Positions 33,781 through 45,054 are shown, counted from the stretch's first letter. The stretch is DNA of 64,000 nt from Vombatus ursinus (GCF_900497805.2 NW_020954585.1:42569250-42633249); one strand, 5' to 3'. Numbers and translations are program-made. The notes: generated by a model from the letters alone, not told the origin.

Positions 33781-34174
33781 AGAAAACAATAGCATGCTGG
33801 TCTCAGCAGGCAGCCCAGTAAGTAACAGTGAGACTCTCACAGCTTCTTGGTCTTTCTGCTCCCTGGCTACCAAGGTGAAAACAACTTAAGGAAAGTTTGG
33901 AATGCGGTAGAATTGGAAAACCTTTATCTTATTGCCATGGATTTGACATCCCTCTCTATGGAAACAACAGATGTGAGGTCTAAAAGTCTTTAGCTAAAAT
34001 TGACTCACCAACTGGTGGCCTGTGCTGATCATGTTTCTATGGAAACAATGAATAGACCAAAAAAGATTTTTTTTAATATTTAATTTTAAGTCTTTGCCTT
34101 ATTCTTCTTCTTATAATCTGTCAGAAAAGAAATATTAACACTTGTACACATGATCTTCAAAAACCTCTGGTTGG
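33781..34174. other. Unassigned intronic stretch
   Basis: TTGCCATGGATTTGACATCC and TGTTTCTATGGAAACAATGA hint at low-copy repeats or conserved DNA; nothing firm. Confidence 0.4.
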
Positions 34175-34290
34175 TATACATATCTGTTCAAGGTATATGT
34201 GTGTATACACATACATATTGTACATGCAGATGTGTGTATACATATGTGCACATGTGTTTATGTGTGTATACTGTATACATTTATAGATTT
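34175..34290. repeat. (TATG/TGTA)n imperfect microsatellite
   Basis: GTATATGTGTGTATACACAT and similar units. Confidence 0.8.
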
Positions 34291-34347
34291 TTTAATTGAA
34301 TTAAAGCAGATTAAAGTTCAGAACATGTTCTCTAAGGGATATTTAAT

Positions 34348-34551
34348 AGAGATGTATCCCAATTTAATGCTTTGATATTAATATATGTACATATATGTGT
34401 ATAGCTGCATATATCCATATATTAAGGGTGTGTATATAGTGATATCCCAATTTAATGTATCGATTTCCTATGCGTATTATGTGCATATGCACATATATGA
34501 TAGCCATATCTTACATATGGATATCAAAGCATTAAATTGGGATATATCTCT
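34348..34551. repeat. Inverted repeat with a third internal copy
   Basis: The left arm (34348-34384, core TATCCCAATTTAATGCTTTG) and right arm (34515-34551, core CAAAGCATTAAATTGGGATA) are near-exact complements. A partial direct copy (GATATCCCAATTTAATGTAT) lies at 34441-34460 in the loop. Confidence 0.9.
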
Positions 34552-34639
34552 CCATATACAATCCTTGAATTAACCTGTAAATATATATACACATCTATAT
34601 GCACATGTGTACATATAATATATAAATATCAGAACATTC

Positions 34640-34757
34640 AAGTGTTAGAGTTGACAAATCACAGACTAGGTTTGAGGTACCTGATCCAACCTCTTCCTGA
34701 AGCATCAGTTGTCTCCACAGCATCCCGAAGCAGACACCCAATCTCTGCTTAGAAAGC
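34640..34757 (-). repeat. CR1/L3 LINE fragment
   Basis: CCTGATCCAACCTCTTCCTG, CATCAGTTGTCTCCACAGCA and CCAATCTCTGCTTAGAAAG. The SNRPG retrocopy landed at its right end. Confidence 0.65.
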
Positions 34758-34766
34758 CACCAGTAT

Positions 34767-35220
34767 TGGAGCCTGAGCAAAGCCAAGTATCGCACAGGAG
34801 GAGGCAAAGGGCCATAACTGAAACAAAATGAACAAAGTATACCCACTCAAGATTTAAAAAAATGTACAGACAAGAAGCTATCATTGAAATTAAATGGTGG
34901 GAGGCATGTCCAAGGAATATTGCAGGGATTAGATCCATTTATGAATCTTGTGATTGAGGAGTGTGTAGAAATGGCACCAGGTGGGCATCAGAACAATATT
35001 GGAATGGTGGTAATCTAAGGAAACAGTATCATTATGTTAGAAGCCTTGGAACAAGTATAAAGAATGAAGCACCGTTGATGCCCTTGGTCTCCGCTTATCC
35101 TTTACATTCCCAAGAGTCTCTTTTTTTTTCTTTTGATACATAAAATTAGTCATTATATATTCTTTGTTTAACTTTTTGAAAATAAACTTTTTGTAAAATG
35201 TTTTAAAAAAGAAAGAAAAA
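34767..35220 (+). pseudogene. SNRPG: SNRPG processed pseudogene (Sm protein G)
   Basis: This is an intronless copy of the mRNA for small nuclear ribonucleoprotein G, a 76-residue subunit of the Sm ring of spliceosomal snRNPs. The start ATG is at 34828 and the TAA at 35058. Recognisable peptides, partly in shifted frames, are [40 protein letters not shown] and GNSIIMLEALEQV. The coding span is 233 nt, against 231 expected, so at least one indel shifts the frame; early stops and an in-frame TAA replacing an Arg codon are also present. A 3' UTR with AATAAA (35181) and an A-rich tail follows. Direct repeats CACCAGTAT (34758-34766 and 35221-35229) flank the insert. Dead retrocopy, landed in a CR1/L3 piece. 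Confidence 0.93.
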
Positions 35221-35291
35221 CACCAGTATGAACATCAATTACCATCTTAGCCCAGATGAGTCAAAGTGCTAGTTAATAGAGTGCCAGAGAA

Positions 35292-35355
35292 AAGAAGGAA
35301 GGAAGGAAGGAAGGAAGGAAGGAAGGAAGGAAGGAAGGAAGGAAGGAAGGAAGGA
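35292..35355 (+). repeat. (GGAA)n microsatellite
   Basis: About 16 GGAA units, adjacent to an L2-type end. Confidence 0.96.
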
Positions 35356-35590
35356 ACATTTTTAAGTGCTGCTATATACAAAGAAAGCACCAGGGATATA
35401 AATAGAAAAGTAAGACAAGTTCCTGTTCTCAAGGAACTCACATTCTAATGGAGAAGACAACACTTAAAAGGAAACTAGAAGAGGAAGGAGTATCTTATGG
35501 AGGAGAAGCCTGCCAGCTAGAGAAGTCCGGAGAGTGACTGCCCCTGAGAGTCAACTGAGCACGGCCCCAGGAAATAGTGGTCCAGGCAAG
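35356..35590 (-). repeat. L2-type LINE 3' part
   Basis: GAACTCACATTCTAATGGAG and GACAACACTTAAAAGGAAAC; same subfamily as 25448. Confidence 0.7.
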
Positions 35591-36095
35591 GGACTTGTCA
35601 TCATATCACTCCACTGTTGAAAAACTTGTAGCCACTACAAATCATCATTCTAGTAAATCATATCCCAAGCTTTCTACTTGACTTTCAAAGCCCTTCATCA
35701 TCACCATCATCGTCACTCAACTTTATGTAGTATTTTGAAGTACGACAGGAGTTAAGTGACTCTACCAACTTCACACAGTTATTAAATGCTAGAGCCAAGA
35801 TTTGATCTTTTGATCCCAAGTCCAATACTCTGTCTTGTTCTCATTGACCAAGTGATCATCCTTCTCCAGCTGCTTCCCAACACATATCTTCCAATAGAGT
35901 CCAGCTTGTTTCATCACTGTCCATGAATATACCCAGGCTTATTCGTGCCTCCTAGTCTTTGCTCATACTGTTTTCCTCACTTAGAATGCCTTTTTGACTC
36001 TCTTTCACCTGTCCAAAGCCTTCTAGGCCCTGCTCTAGTCCTTCTTCCTCCATGAAACTTTCCCTAACCATTCTTAACTCTCACTGATTCCCTTT
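35591..36095 (+). repeat. L2 LINE with nested antisense MIR
   Basis: ATCACTCCACTGTTGAAAAA, TTGACTTTCAAAGCCCTTCA, then TAGTCTTTGCTCATACTGTT and CCTCCATGAAACTTTCCCTA. A MIR in antisense (about 35715-35850, GTTAAGTGACTCTACC) interrupts it. Confidence 0.75.
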
Positions 36096-36666
36096 AATAA
36101 AACTGGGGCGCAACCTGCAAACAAAAGTTTCCCCTTCTGGGTTCCCGCCACCACTCCCTTTGAATCATTTTCTGTTCATGTAATCTAAGAGTATTAGAAA
36201 AGGGTTGTATTTCTGCACTAATGACCATACCCTTGGGTTCACAGCCCATCCCCCGGGGAGCCCTATCCTGACCATGTCTGCAGAAGCCCAGTACACTCAG
36301 AGTCCATCCAAATGCATGATTACTCTTCACTCCAAAGTAAGAAAAGCTCAGGTGAGATACCCCACTGAGATCAGTTACAAGTAGTCTCATGTTGCTTGAT
36401 TACCTTGGCACAGATTTAAAACATTAAACATTCTCTGTAAGTCTCTCTCAAGACTCTCTTTGCCTTCATTCCCTTTATATTCAGTAGCTTGCTTTTTAAA
36501 AACAAACAAACAAACAAACACCAGTTTGACCTGCTTCCTCTGAAAACCCTAAGTTGGATTCTTTTTTCTAGCCTCCTGGATCTCAGGATAATCAAGTCTT
36601 TCTTTCTTGGTCTCAGGTCTACTCTCTTTGACCTTCGGTCAAAACTTTTCTCTTTACCACCTAGTA
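36096..36666. other. Unassigned stretch
   Basis: Holds a (CAAA)n run near 36500-36520. Otherwise unplaced, with a local GC rise (CATCCCCCGGGGAGCCC). Confidence 0.4.
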
Positions 36667-36830
36667 CAATCAATCATTAGCATTTATTGAATGACTGCTA
36701 TGTGCCAGCCACATTGCTAGACACTGGGGATAGATAAAAAGACAGAAGTGAAACAGTGACTCCCCTTGAGGAGCTTACACTCTGGCTGGGGAGATAACAC
36801 TTACCTATAAAGGTCTATTCAAAAAGATGA
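36667..36830 (-). repeat. L2 LINE 3' end
   Basis: GCATTTATTGAATGACTGCT, ACACTGGGGATAGATAAAA and GAGGAGCTTACACTCTGG. Confidence 0.85.
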
Positions 36831-36944
36831 TTTGGGCTGTGAAGAAGGCACTACGGCAGGGGAACGTCACCTGATGTTACCTGAGCTTTATCCATGATAA
36901 TCTTCTGATTAGCCTCCCCCCTGGTTTGAAGCTTTATCATTCTG

Positions 36945-37445
36945 TCTCTTCTTCTCTCACCCCTCTATCTGTCTCTGTCTCTGTGTCTGTGTCTATGTGT
37001 TTCTGTTTGTCTCTCTTTGCCTACATCTGTCTCTCTGTCTCTCTGCCTCCATCTGTCTCTCTGTCTCTGTCTCCTCCCTCTCTCTCTGTCTCTGTCTCTG
37101 TCTCTTTCTCTAACACACACACACACACACCAACACACACACACACACACTGTGTGTGTATTTGTCTCTCCCTGTCTCTCTGGCTCTCTCTCACTCTCTC
37201 TCTCTTGCTTTCTTACTCTCTGTCCCTCTCTTCTTCCCTCTCTTTCTCTGTCTCACTCACTCTCTACTTTGCTCTCTTGCTCTCTCAATCTCTCCTTCAC
37301 TCTCCCTCATTCTCTCTCTTTTCTTCCCTCTCTCTCTCTCCCTCTCTCCCCCTCCCTTCCTTCCACCCTTTTCTCCCTCCCTTCCTCCCTTCTCTCCCTC
37401 TCTCTCTCCTCCTCCTCTCTCTCTTTCTGCCTCTTTCTCTCTCAA
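36945..37445. repeat. 500-bp pyrimidine-rich tract with a CA/TG core
   Basis: The + strand is dominated by TCTG, CTCT and CCCT runs, broken by a CA run then GTGTGTG (about 37112-37160). The long Ser/Leu-rich or Arg/Glu-rich frames across it are compositional artefacts. Confidence 0.96.
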
Positions 37446-37447
37446 AC

Positions 37448-37800
37448 TGGGAAAAGACCTCAGAGGTCATCTAATTCTAAACGAGAATCCTTCTTACAAT
37501 GTACCCAACAAGAGTCATCTATTTCCATTTGAAGACCACCAAGGATAAGAAGCTCACTACCTCATGAGGCATTTCATTTCTCATTCAAACAGCTCTCATC
37601 ACTGGAAAGATTTCCTCATATGGAGCCATAAGCCACTTCTTTGAAACTTCTATTACTCCTGACTCTAAAAGTCAGATTTAACGACTTTAATCCTTTTTCC
37701 ATGTGATGATCCTTCAAATACTTAAAGATATCTATCACATAACTCTCAAACTTTCACTTCCCCAGACTAAACCATTTCTGAGGTTCCTACTAATGTAAGG
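37448..37800 (-). repeat. CR1/L3 LINE 3' part
   Basis: AAAGACCTCAGAGGTCATCT, AAGAAGCTCACTACCTCATG, CCTTCAAATACTTAAAGATA and TTCCCCAGACTAAACC. Confidence 0.8.
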
Positions 37801-37839
37801 ATTCTAGGAGGGGATTCTAGTATTATAGTTGTTTGTACA

Positions 37840-37990
37840 TGTTTGTACATGCATCATACCCCTAAATAGATTTTTTAACTTCATAAAGGCAAAGACTATG
37901 CCTTGCCATTGTATATCTAGTGCTTAGTATAGTATAGACCTTAGTATAGTATTTTATATACAGTAGGTATTTAGTAAGTGTTTGTAAACT
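37840..37990 (+). repeat. L2 LINE 3' end
   Basis: CTTCATAAAGGCAAAGACTA, CTAGTGCTTAGTATAGTATA and TAGGTATTTAGTAAGTG. Confidence 0.7.
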
Positions 37991-38811
37991 CTTGTCTCAG
38001 GCTACTTAAAACTGTAGTTAAAAACCACACTTGACTAACTCTCTCATATAGTTTTTTTTTAATTCAGCATATAACAAATCAGACTCCAACACATTAAAAC
38101 ATAGTGAGGAAAAAAAACTTTTACTGTTGAATTTCACACTTTGCATCCATTTCCAAAATGTATTATGTAGTAAGTGTAGTCTGTACTAAACACTTTGGAG
38201 TATCAGGCACAGAAAACCAGGCCTCTTTCACATTAGGTTCATAACCCAGTGTCTGAGTGATAAAGTTAGCTAAAGGATGATTTAAAATGTTACGTGAAAA
38301 TCAAAAGCAGAATTGGATGAAGGCAAGGTAGGCAGCTGCTTAGGATACCACAAGGCAAAATGCAAGGTGAAACACTTTGCAATATGACTTTTTATAAGGA
38401 CTTATATTTTGAATGCCAGAAAAGTCCACTCTGCCTAACAAGTAGGTACTTATTTTGTGTTAAGTTTAGTGGAACTAGGGCAAATGAATTCCTTTCAATG
38501 CCTTCCATGCCCTCTGGCCAGCTATCTTCTGGGCTTCGAAAAAGGACCTTGAAGCAACACTTGGGGGGAAGAGGATGAATTGTCAATGTTTACTTTGGAT
38601 TTGTGCCATATCAAAAGGCCCCATCCCTTTCCCAATATCCCAACAACCCAGTGTGGAAATTATATACCCTATATTTCCTAGAATGGTCATGATTTAAAAT
38701 ATTTTATCTTGATGTCCTTATAAACCATTGAAATGTCCTAGAAATGCCAGTAATTTAGCAAATAGTAATTGAATTTGTCAAGTAAATAGGAATTAGAAAA
38801 AAACACAGAAT
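37991..38811. other. Unassigned intronic stretch
   Basis: About 820 bp with no repeat I can name; no coding signature. Confidence 0.45.
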
Positions 38812-38934
38812 TTCCAGTTAAGATGGTGGTGTAAAAGATCCTAAAGAAGTCAAGTTCTCCCATAGACACTCAAGCAAAAATCTAAAAGGGCACCAGATGA
38901 AACTATAGTCAAGAATATTAAAAAGAAATACCAG

Positions 38935-39091
38935 GGGAAGCTAAGTGGTGCAGTGGATAGAGCACCAGCCCTGGATTCAGGAGGACTTGAGTTCAAATCC
39001 TGTCTCAAACCAGACACTTGACACTTACTAGCTGTGTGACCCTGGGCAAGTCACTTAACCCCAACTGCCTCACAAAAAAAAAAAAGGAAAA
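38935..39091 (+). repeat. Short poly-A tRNA-SINE nested in L1, with TSD
   Basis: Complete copy. AAAAGAAATACCAG occurs at 38921-38934 and 39092-39105. Confidence 0.94.
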
Positions 39092-39439
39092 AAAAGAAAT
39101 ACCAGTAAGTGGTTCCATTCAGTCCAGTCTGACATGAGAAGATAACTGGCAGCTTGCAGACACTTGGAAAAAGGTCATGCCAGACAGGCAGAAGTCAGCA
39201 TGAGCTTTAGCAGAAGGGGCCTAAAACTTGTGGATGCTCTGAGCAGGGACAAACCAGGGTGATGATGAATTAATGAGAACCTCCCTCAATGGCTCCTGAA
39301 GCAAGTAGGACCTTGGCCCGAGAATGAGCAGCAGTATGAAACAAGAGATGATGCTGAAGTGGGGTGCAGTTTTAGGGTGCTCCTAGATGCACAAGAGGCA
39401 GGAAAAAGCCCAGATCGCGGCACAGATCTGCCTGAATGA

Positions 39440-40370
39440 ATTCAACCCAGATCTTCTTCCAGCCAGAGAAAACATTTATTAAAAATGAAGCATATAAGCC
39501 AGACTCCCAAGGAACCCAAACATCAGTGATCTAAATGGGGGCTAAGGCAGTCAGGTGACGCTCGTAAGGGCGAGTGAGCATGAGGCAGTCTCAGCCTCTT
39601 GGGCATAAAAAGCTCAGTGTCTGAGTGGGGGCTGGGGGCTAAGGTGGTCAGGCCAGGTGAGCTTGTTAGGAGTGGGCGTGGGGGTCTCAGCCTCTAGGGG
39701 CATGAGAAATTCCCAGCGTCTGAATGGGGGCTGGGGTGAAACTTAAGTACAGAAAGACTAGGGGAGGGGTCTAGGAGTGGCCAAGCAGTTTGAAGTGATG
39801 GGAGGCAGGGCCTAGGGAGATCTGGATGGGAGTGGCCAGTAAGATGGGGTGGACAGAATGCCTGGGTCCCAGACCACGTGGCGCCTAGCTAGGATTAAGG
39901 GTGGCCAGAGGAAGAAGGGTTGGTTGGGTCCGTTTGGAAGGTAATAAACAATGAGAATAGATAATGAAGGGAGCTGAAAAGGGGGGAGGGGAAGTTTGCT
40001 TTCAGATGGGAGATAAGGAGAGACAAACAGAGGGAAATAAGGCAGATTCTAAAACTTTAAGGTTTTCCTGGGACGGGTAAACAAACTGAAGCCAGGTTCT
40101 TTTTAGGGGCCAGAGAGGAAAGGTGTATTTGAATAAGCTTAAAAGGTAAGGCTAAGGCTTTCAAAGAGAGAAAAAGAGACAAACAAGAGCCAGGTTCTTT
40201 TCAGGGCCGGGGAGGAAAGATGTCAAAGAGAGATAAGTGAGTCTACAAGGAATCTAAAAGTTTTAAGGTTTTTCAGGGAATTGTAAACAAAGGAGACAAA
40301 TTCCTTTTGACAAAAAAGGGGCAAAGGGAAAAGGGACAAAGATAAACCTCTTCAATCCCAATAGGTCACT
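39440..40370 (-). mobile_element. LTR-like fossil inside L1 copy A
   Basis: A block unlike L1 interrupts the L1 5' UTR. It has an antisense polyadenylation-like TTTATTAAAAATG near its left end and internal tandem units (39541-39637 and 39638-39736), plus a second diverged pair further right. This is typical of a solo LTR. Ends are approximate; family unnamed; old. Confidence 0.4.
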
Positions 40371-41883
40371 GAGAAGAGAGACAGGACCAGACAGTGGTGT
40401 AGGATTAGAAGCCACAGCACAAGTAGGGGCCAGCAACAAACAGGCAACTGGGGTCCCTCAGGGCCTCAGAAGAAGATGCAACCAAGTACCAGCTCCTGAT
40501 TGGGGATTGTGCAAGGAGGAGTCAAAGACAAGCTGAAGACAGCCCACAAATTCTCAAGAGAAATAATTTTTAAAATTGGGAAGGAACAGGGTTTGTCAGC
40601 TTCCAGTCTCAAGCTATACTACAAAATAATAATCATCATAAAAATTTAGTTTAGTTAAAATATAGACATTTTGATCGATGGAAAGGACATGAGACCCAGA
40701 AGTAATCAAATGTGATAGCATTGTATACCCAAAAATGCCAACCACTGAGCTAAGTATTTAGTATTTGAACAAAATTGTTAGAAAAATTGGAAAGTAGTCT
40801 TGGAAAAAAGTTAGGCTCAAATCAACATCTCACCACAATAAACTACAAATAGATTCAAGACCTAAATATAAAAGGTCATATCATAAGCAGACCCTCTAAG
40901 CCTTCAGGAGACAGAGGTAGAAGCCAAAGATTATCACCAAGCACAAAGACCTAGTACCAGCCACTGATCCAGAACTGCAGTAGTATCCGACTATGAGGGG
41001 GACAAAACCAAACAGTGCCTGTCCATCCTATCTAAAAGTGCAGGAGGGGGTGAAGGTCAGCCGTAGCACAAAGTCCCAACCTAAGAACTAGGCTGAAGAT
41101 AGGAATAAACAAAAGAAAACTCCAAATACAATGAAGAAATACTATGGGTCATAAGAATTCCAAAAAACAAATCCAGAAGACAAAAGTACCTCTAAAACAA
41201 GTAAAAAGTAGACCTTCTGAGAAAAGAAGGGCTTGGCCATAAGGATTCAAAGAGTGACTGGAAAAAAATGAAGAGATAAAAAAGGAAATCAGAGCCCTTG
41301 AAGAAAAAATTAGAACAGGTGGAAAGCCTTCTCCAAGTATTATACTCACTGAAAAATAGAATGGAGCAAACAAAACTCAATGATTCCATGAGACAACAAA
41401 AAATATTACAAAAAAATCAAAAGACTGAAAAATAGGACATGTAATGTATCTACTATCAAAAACAACTGACCTGGAAAACAGGTCAAGCAGAAATAATTTA
41501 AGAATAATTTAAGGATTCCCTAGCCAAACAAAATGCCTGAATATCATATTTCAAGGAATCATAAAAAGAAACTGCCCAAGTATACTAGAACCAGAGGGCA
41601 AAGTAAAAATAGAAAGAATGCACTGCTCAAATCCAGAAAAAAACTTCAAATTGAAAACACTAAGGAATGCCGTAACCAAAATCCAGGTCAAGAAAAAAAT
41701 AATGCATGCAATAAGAAAGAGGGAATGGGAAATAAAGGAAAGGTACGAGAGGGCATGATGGTGGAAAATACACAACTGGTCATCATAACTCTGAATGTGA
41801 ATGGGATGATTATCAATCCAAAAATACTGAATAAAATATTAACAAAGAAGTTACAGTAGAATATCCAAAAGACTGCACACTAT

Positions 41884-42040
41884 GCGGATAGCTAGGTGGC
41901 ACAGTAGATAGAGTACCAGCTCTGGAGTCAGGCGGACCTGAGTTCAAATCTGGCCTCAAACACTTGACACTTACTAGCTATGTGGCCCTGAGCAAGTCAC
42001 TTAACCCCATTGCCTAGGAAAACAAAACAAAACAAAAAAG
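41884..42040 (+). repeat. Short poly-A tRNA-SINE in L1 copy B
   Basis: GATAGCTAGGTGGCACAGTA head and an AAACAAAACAAAACAAAA tail. Confidence 0.93.
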
Positions 42041-42067
42041 AAATCCTAAGGGAATACACCTTATTTA

Positions 42068-42222
42068 TGGGGCACCTAGGTGGTGCAGTGGATAGAGCAC
42101 CGCCCCTGAAGTCAGGAGGACCTGAGTTCAAATCCGGCCTCAGACCAAACACTTGACACTAGCTGTGTGACCCTGGGCAAGTCACTTAAACCCAATTACC
42201 TAAAAACTTAAAAAAAAACACA
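42068..42222 (+). repeat. Short poly-A tRNA-SINE in L1 copy B
   Basis: GGGGCACCTAGGTGGTGCAG head, the extra ACCAAAC also seen at 23620 and 38935, and an A tail. It lies only 28 bp after another copy. Confidence 0.93.
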
Positions 42223-42324
42223 TTGTATTAATACCAGGAAAGGGTTGGTTCAATATTAGGAGACTATAACAGAATAGATCATATTTTAATAACAAAGCTA
42301 TTCAATGACATTAGGATAGAGATA

Positions 42325-42540
42325 GGAGCTGGATCTCACATTTCAGTGATATAGGGAACTCTTAGTTAATCCCCTTACCAATGCAGGTCAGTACCTTTTC
42401 TGCAATTTATAATCATAAGAAATTTGCCTAAAATACCAAGATGTTAAGTGGTCGCCCAGCCATGTGTCAGGGGCAGAGCATGACTCTATATTTTCAAAAT
42501 CTAAGGCCAACTGCCTTTTGACTACACAATTCTGCCTTAT
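42325..42540 (-). repeat. tRNA-derived SINE (Ther-2-like) in L1 copy B
   Basis: Antisense body (TACCAATGCAGGTCAGTACC, TTTATAATCATAAGAAATTT) and head (GTCAGGGGCAGAGCATGAC). L1 RT sequence resumes at both sides. Confidence 0.7.
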
Positions 42541-43797
42541 ATAAATAGATGTACAAAAGCTTTCAACAAAATACAACTTTGTATACTAAAAAAAAAAGTT
42601 AAAGCATAAAGCTTTTCCTTAAATGGGAAACCATATCTATCCAAAAACCAAGTGCTAACATTATATATAATGAAGAAACTATAGAGGCTTTTCCATTAAT
42701 ACCAAGATAAAGCAAAGATGTCCATTGTCACCATCATTATTTAATATGGTTTTAGAAATGCTAGCCACAACAAGAAAAAGAAATTGAGAGAATAAACAAA
42801 GCTGAAGAAGAAACAAAATTATCGCTTCCTATGTATTATTGTGATTATGGTTTAGAGAATCCTAGATATTAAACTAAAAAGCTATTGAAATAATAATGTC
42901 AGTAAAATAGCAGAGTATAAAATAAGACAAAAATCATCAGTCTTTCTATGTGTTATCAACAAAACCAAGCATAAAGATAGAAAAATAAATTTTACAACTA
43001 CAGGCTGTAGTTAATTGAGACTAATTTTGAATGTAGTTAACTTGAAAATTTTGAAACATCTGGAGTCCAATATACCCACAGGAATTATATGAATGCAACT
43101 AAAAACACTCTGCATAAATAAAGACTTCAAAAGTTGGAGAGGTATCAATTTCTCATAACAATACTACCTAAATTAATTTACAGATTCAATGCCACACTAA
43201 TCAAACCACCAAATGATTTCTTTATAGAACTAGACAAAATAAGAACAAAATTGATCCAGGGGAGCAAAAGGTTAAAATTCTCAAAAGAAATAATTTTTAA
43301 AATTGGGAAGGTACAGGGTTTATCAGTATCCAGTCTCAAGCTACACTACAAAGCAATAATCATAAAAATTCGGTCTGGTTAGAATATAGAAATTTTGATC
43401 AATGGAACAGATTAGGGACATAAGACCCAGAAGTAATCAAATGTGATAGCATTGTGTACCAGAAGATGCCAACTACTTGGCTAGGGACTCAGCTTTTAAC
43501 AAAAACTACTAGGAAAATTGGAAAGCAGGCTTGAAAAAAATTTATCTTAGACCAATATCTTATACAATATGTCACAATAAACTCCAAATAGATGCATGAC
43601 CCAAATATGAAAGGTCATATCATGTCACAAGAAGGGAAAGAGCTACCTCTCATTATTATTGGAAGACAGCAAATTTCTTTGACAAAAGTCTGATATCCAA
43701 ATATATATGGAATTATAGAAATGTAAAAATATCAAAAAGCCATAAATAAATGAGCAAAAGATATGAACAGGCAGTTCTCAAAATAAAGAAATGCAAC

Positions 43798-45054
43798 TTA
43801 TCAAATTCAGTTGGATTTTACCTTTTACCCAGTGTTATATAGTTAACCATATGAGCTATAAAATAACACATTTTCTTCTCTTCCTCAATTCTTTAGTGAA
43901 TTTAAAATATTTTTCAAAAATTTCAATGCCAGCTAAAAACTAAGATTTCCTCTCCTCCTTCCCCCTATTTTTCATTCACATCCCAATAAACCTGTTTTTA
44001 GGAGGAAAGTACTAATTACCTCCATTTGGAAGCAGACCTTAGTCCACATTGCTTCTTGACAATTTAGATAAATCCCAGAGACGCCATTAGGGAAGCATTT
44101 CAAGTGAAACCCCAGCCTCACTCTCCAGGAAGCAAGTTGAAGAAAAGCTTTGGTGGGAAGCCCAGGTCCTGTGTGTCACAGCTGTATTGGAAAGGTCTGT
44201 GAGAGCTATGTTATCATCCACAGGCCATTGTTTCAAATCACCACCAAACTTGTTTTCTTACATCACACACCAGCTATGTGGATGAATTAAATCAAGGAAG
44301 CAAGAAGACTAAGTCCTGGCTGGAATTATTTCACCAACATTGTTAAATACATTTCCGTACCCCTATGTGTTCTTTCCTTCTTATCTGCATTTTACAGCAG
44401 ACATGGAAGCGGGTAATGACAGATTGCATGTTCATACCAGTTATGTCAAATCTCTAGCATTCTTCTTTAAATGCTTTCAAGAAAGCACCATCTATGAGCA
44501 GATGGAAAAGTGCTGAAGACAGTGACGTACTGGGTTTACCATGGTTTAACCTATATTACCCATTTTACCGAGTTCATTTACACAGAGGATATGTCCATGT
44601 TGACATTTAACATGTCTAATACAAATAGGTTTTTCATCTACCTTGCAAAAATAGTTCATTTGAACAATTTATAATAATATATGTAATATAGATATATACA
44701 CATACATATATACATATATGTATATACAATGTAGACAATGTATTGTTTAACAACACAAAATATATCTACATTACATCATAGTATCATCACAGCTTGGAAC
44801 ATTATTTATATGTTTATTTGTAAGCTATTTGATAAATACCTGCACCTGCTTAAGTTTGGCATATGATAAAAAAAATTGGAAGTTTTTGTATCTAAAGTTG
44901 GTTAATAAGATCTATTAAAGGTGATAGTGTATAGTTCCAAATACAGGCCACACCCCTAAAATGAGATTTCTTTGAAAAAAGGAAAAAATGATATATGTTT
45001 CTACAAAAAAGGACATAATTACTGTATTAAAATCAGTATTTCATGTAAAAAATT
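43798..45054. other. Repeat-poor stretch, candidate conserved non-coding DNA
   Basis: No interspersed repeat recognised. 43960-44480 is the most complex part (GGAAGCAAGTTGAAGAAAAG, ATGTTCATACCAGTTATGTC). An AT repeat at 44690-44730 sits between near-complementary arms (ATGTAATATAGATATA and TATATCTACATTACAT). Confidence 0.4.

Larger units (their letters stand above)
38812..40895 (+). mobile_element. L1 LINE copy A, internally deleted
   Basis: Begins like an L1 5' end (AGTTAAGATGGTGGTGTAAA) and continues through probable 5' UTR. At about 40550 it jumps to a late ORF2 segment (TTTAAAATTGGGAAGGAACA, CAGTCTCAAGCTATACTAC). That segment matches 43276-43624, so ORF1 and most of ORF2 are missing from this copy. 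Confidence 0.7.
40896..43797 (+). mobile_element. L1 LINE copy B, decayed, 3' end missing
   Basis: In order: 5' UTR-like sequence; an ORF1 remnant with Lys/Glu-rich coiled-coil coding (41250-41440) and an LENRSSRNNLR-like motif; the ORF2 start (VIITLNVNGM near 41780); RT-domain remnants (42590-43060); then LIYRFNATLIKPPNDFF (43140-43230) and SSLKLHYKAIIIKI. Many stops and SINE insertions; not functional. Confidence 0.85.

Noticed and set aside
36926-37548. Several long open frames of up to 182 codons.
   Set aside because: They translate a pyrimidine tract in different frames and have no protein-like composition.
41533-43382. Open frames at 41533-41859 and 43134-43382 as host genes.
   Set aside because: They are L1 ORF1/ORF2 remnants (TLNVNGM, YRFNATLIKPPNDFF).
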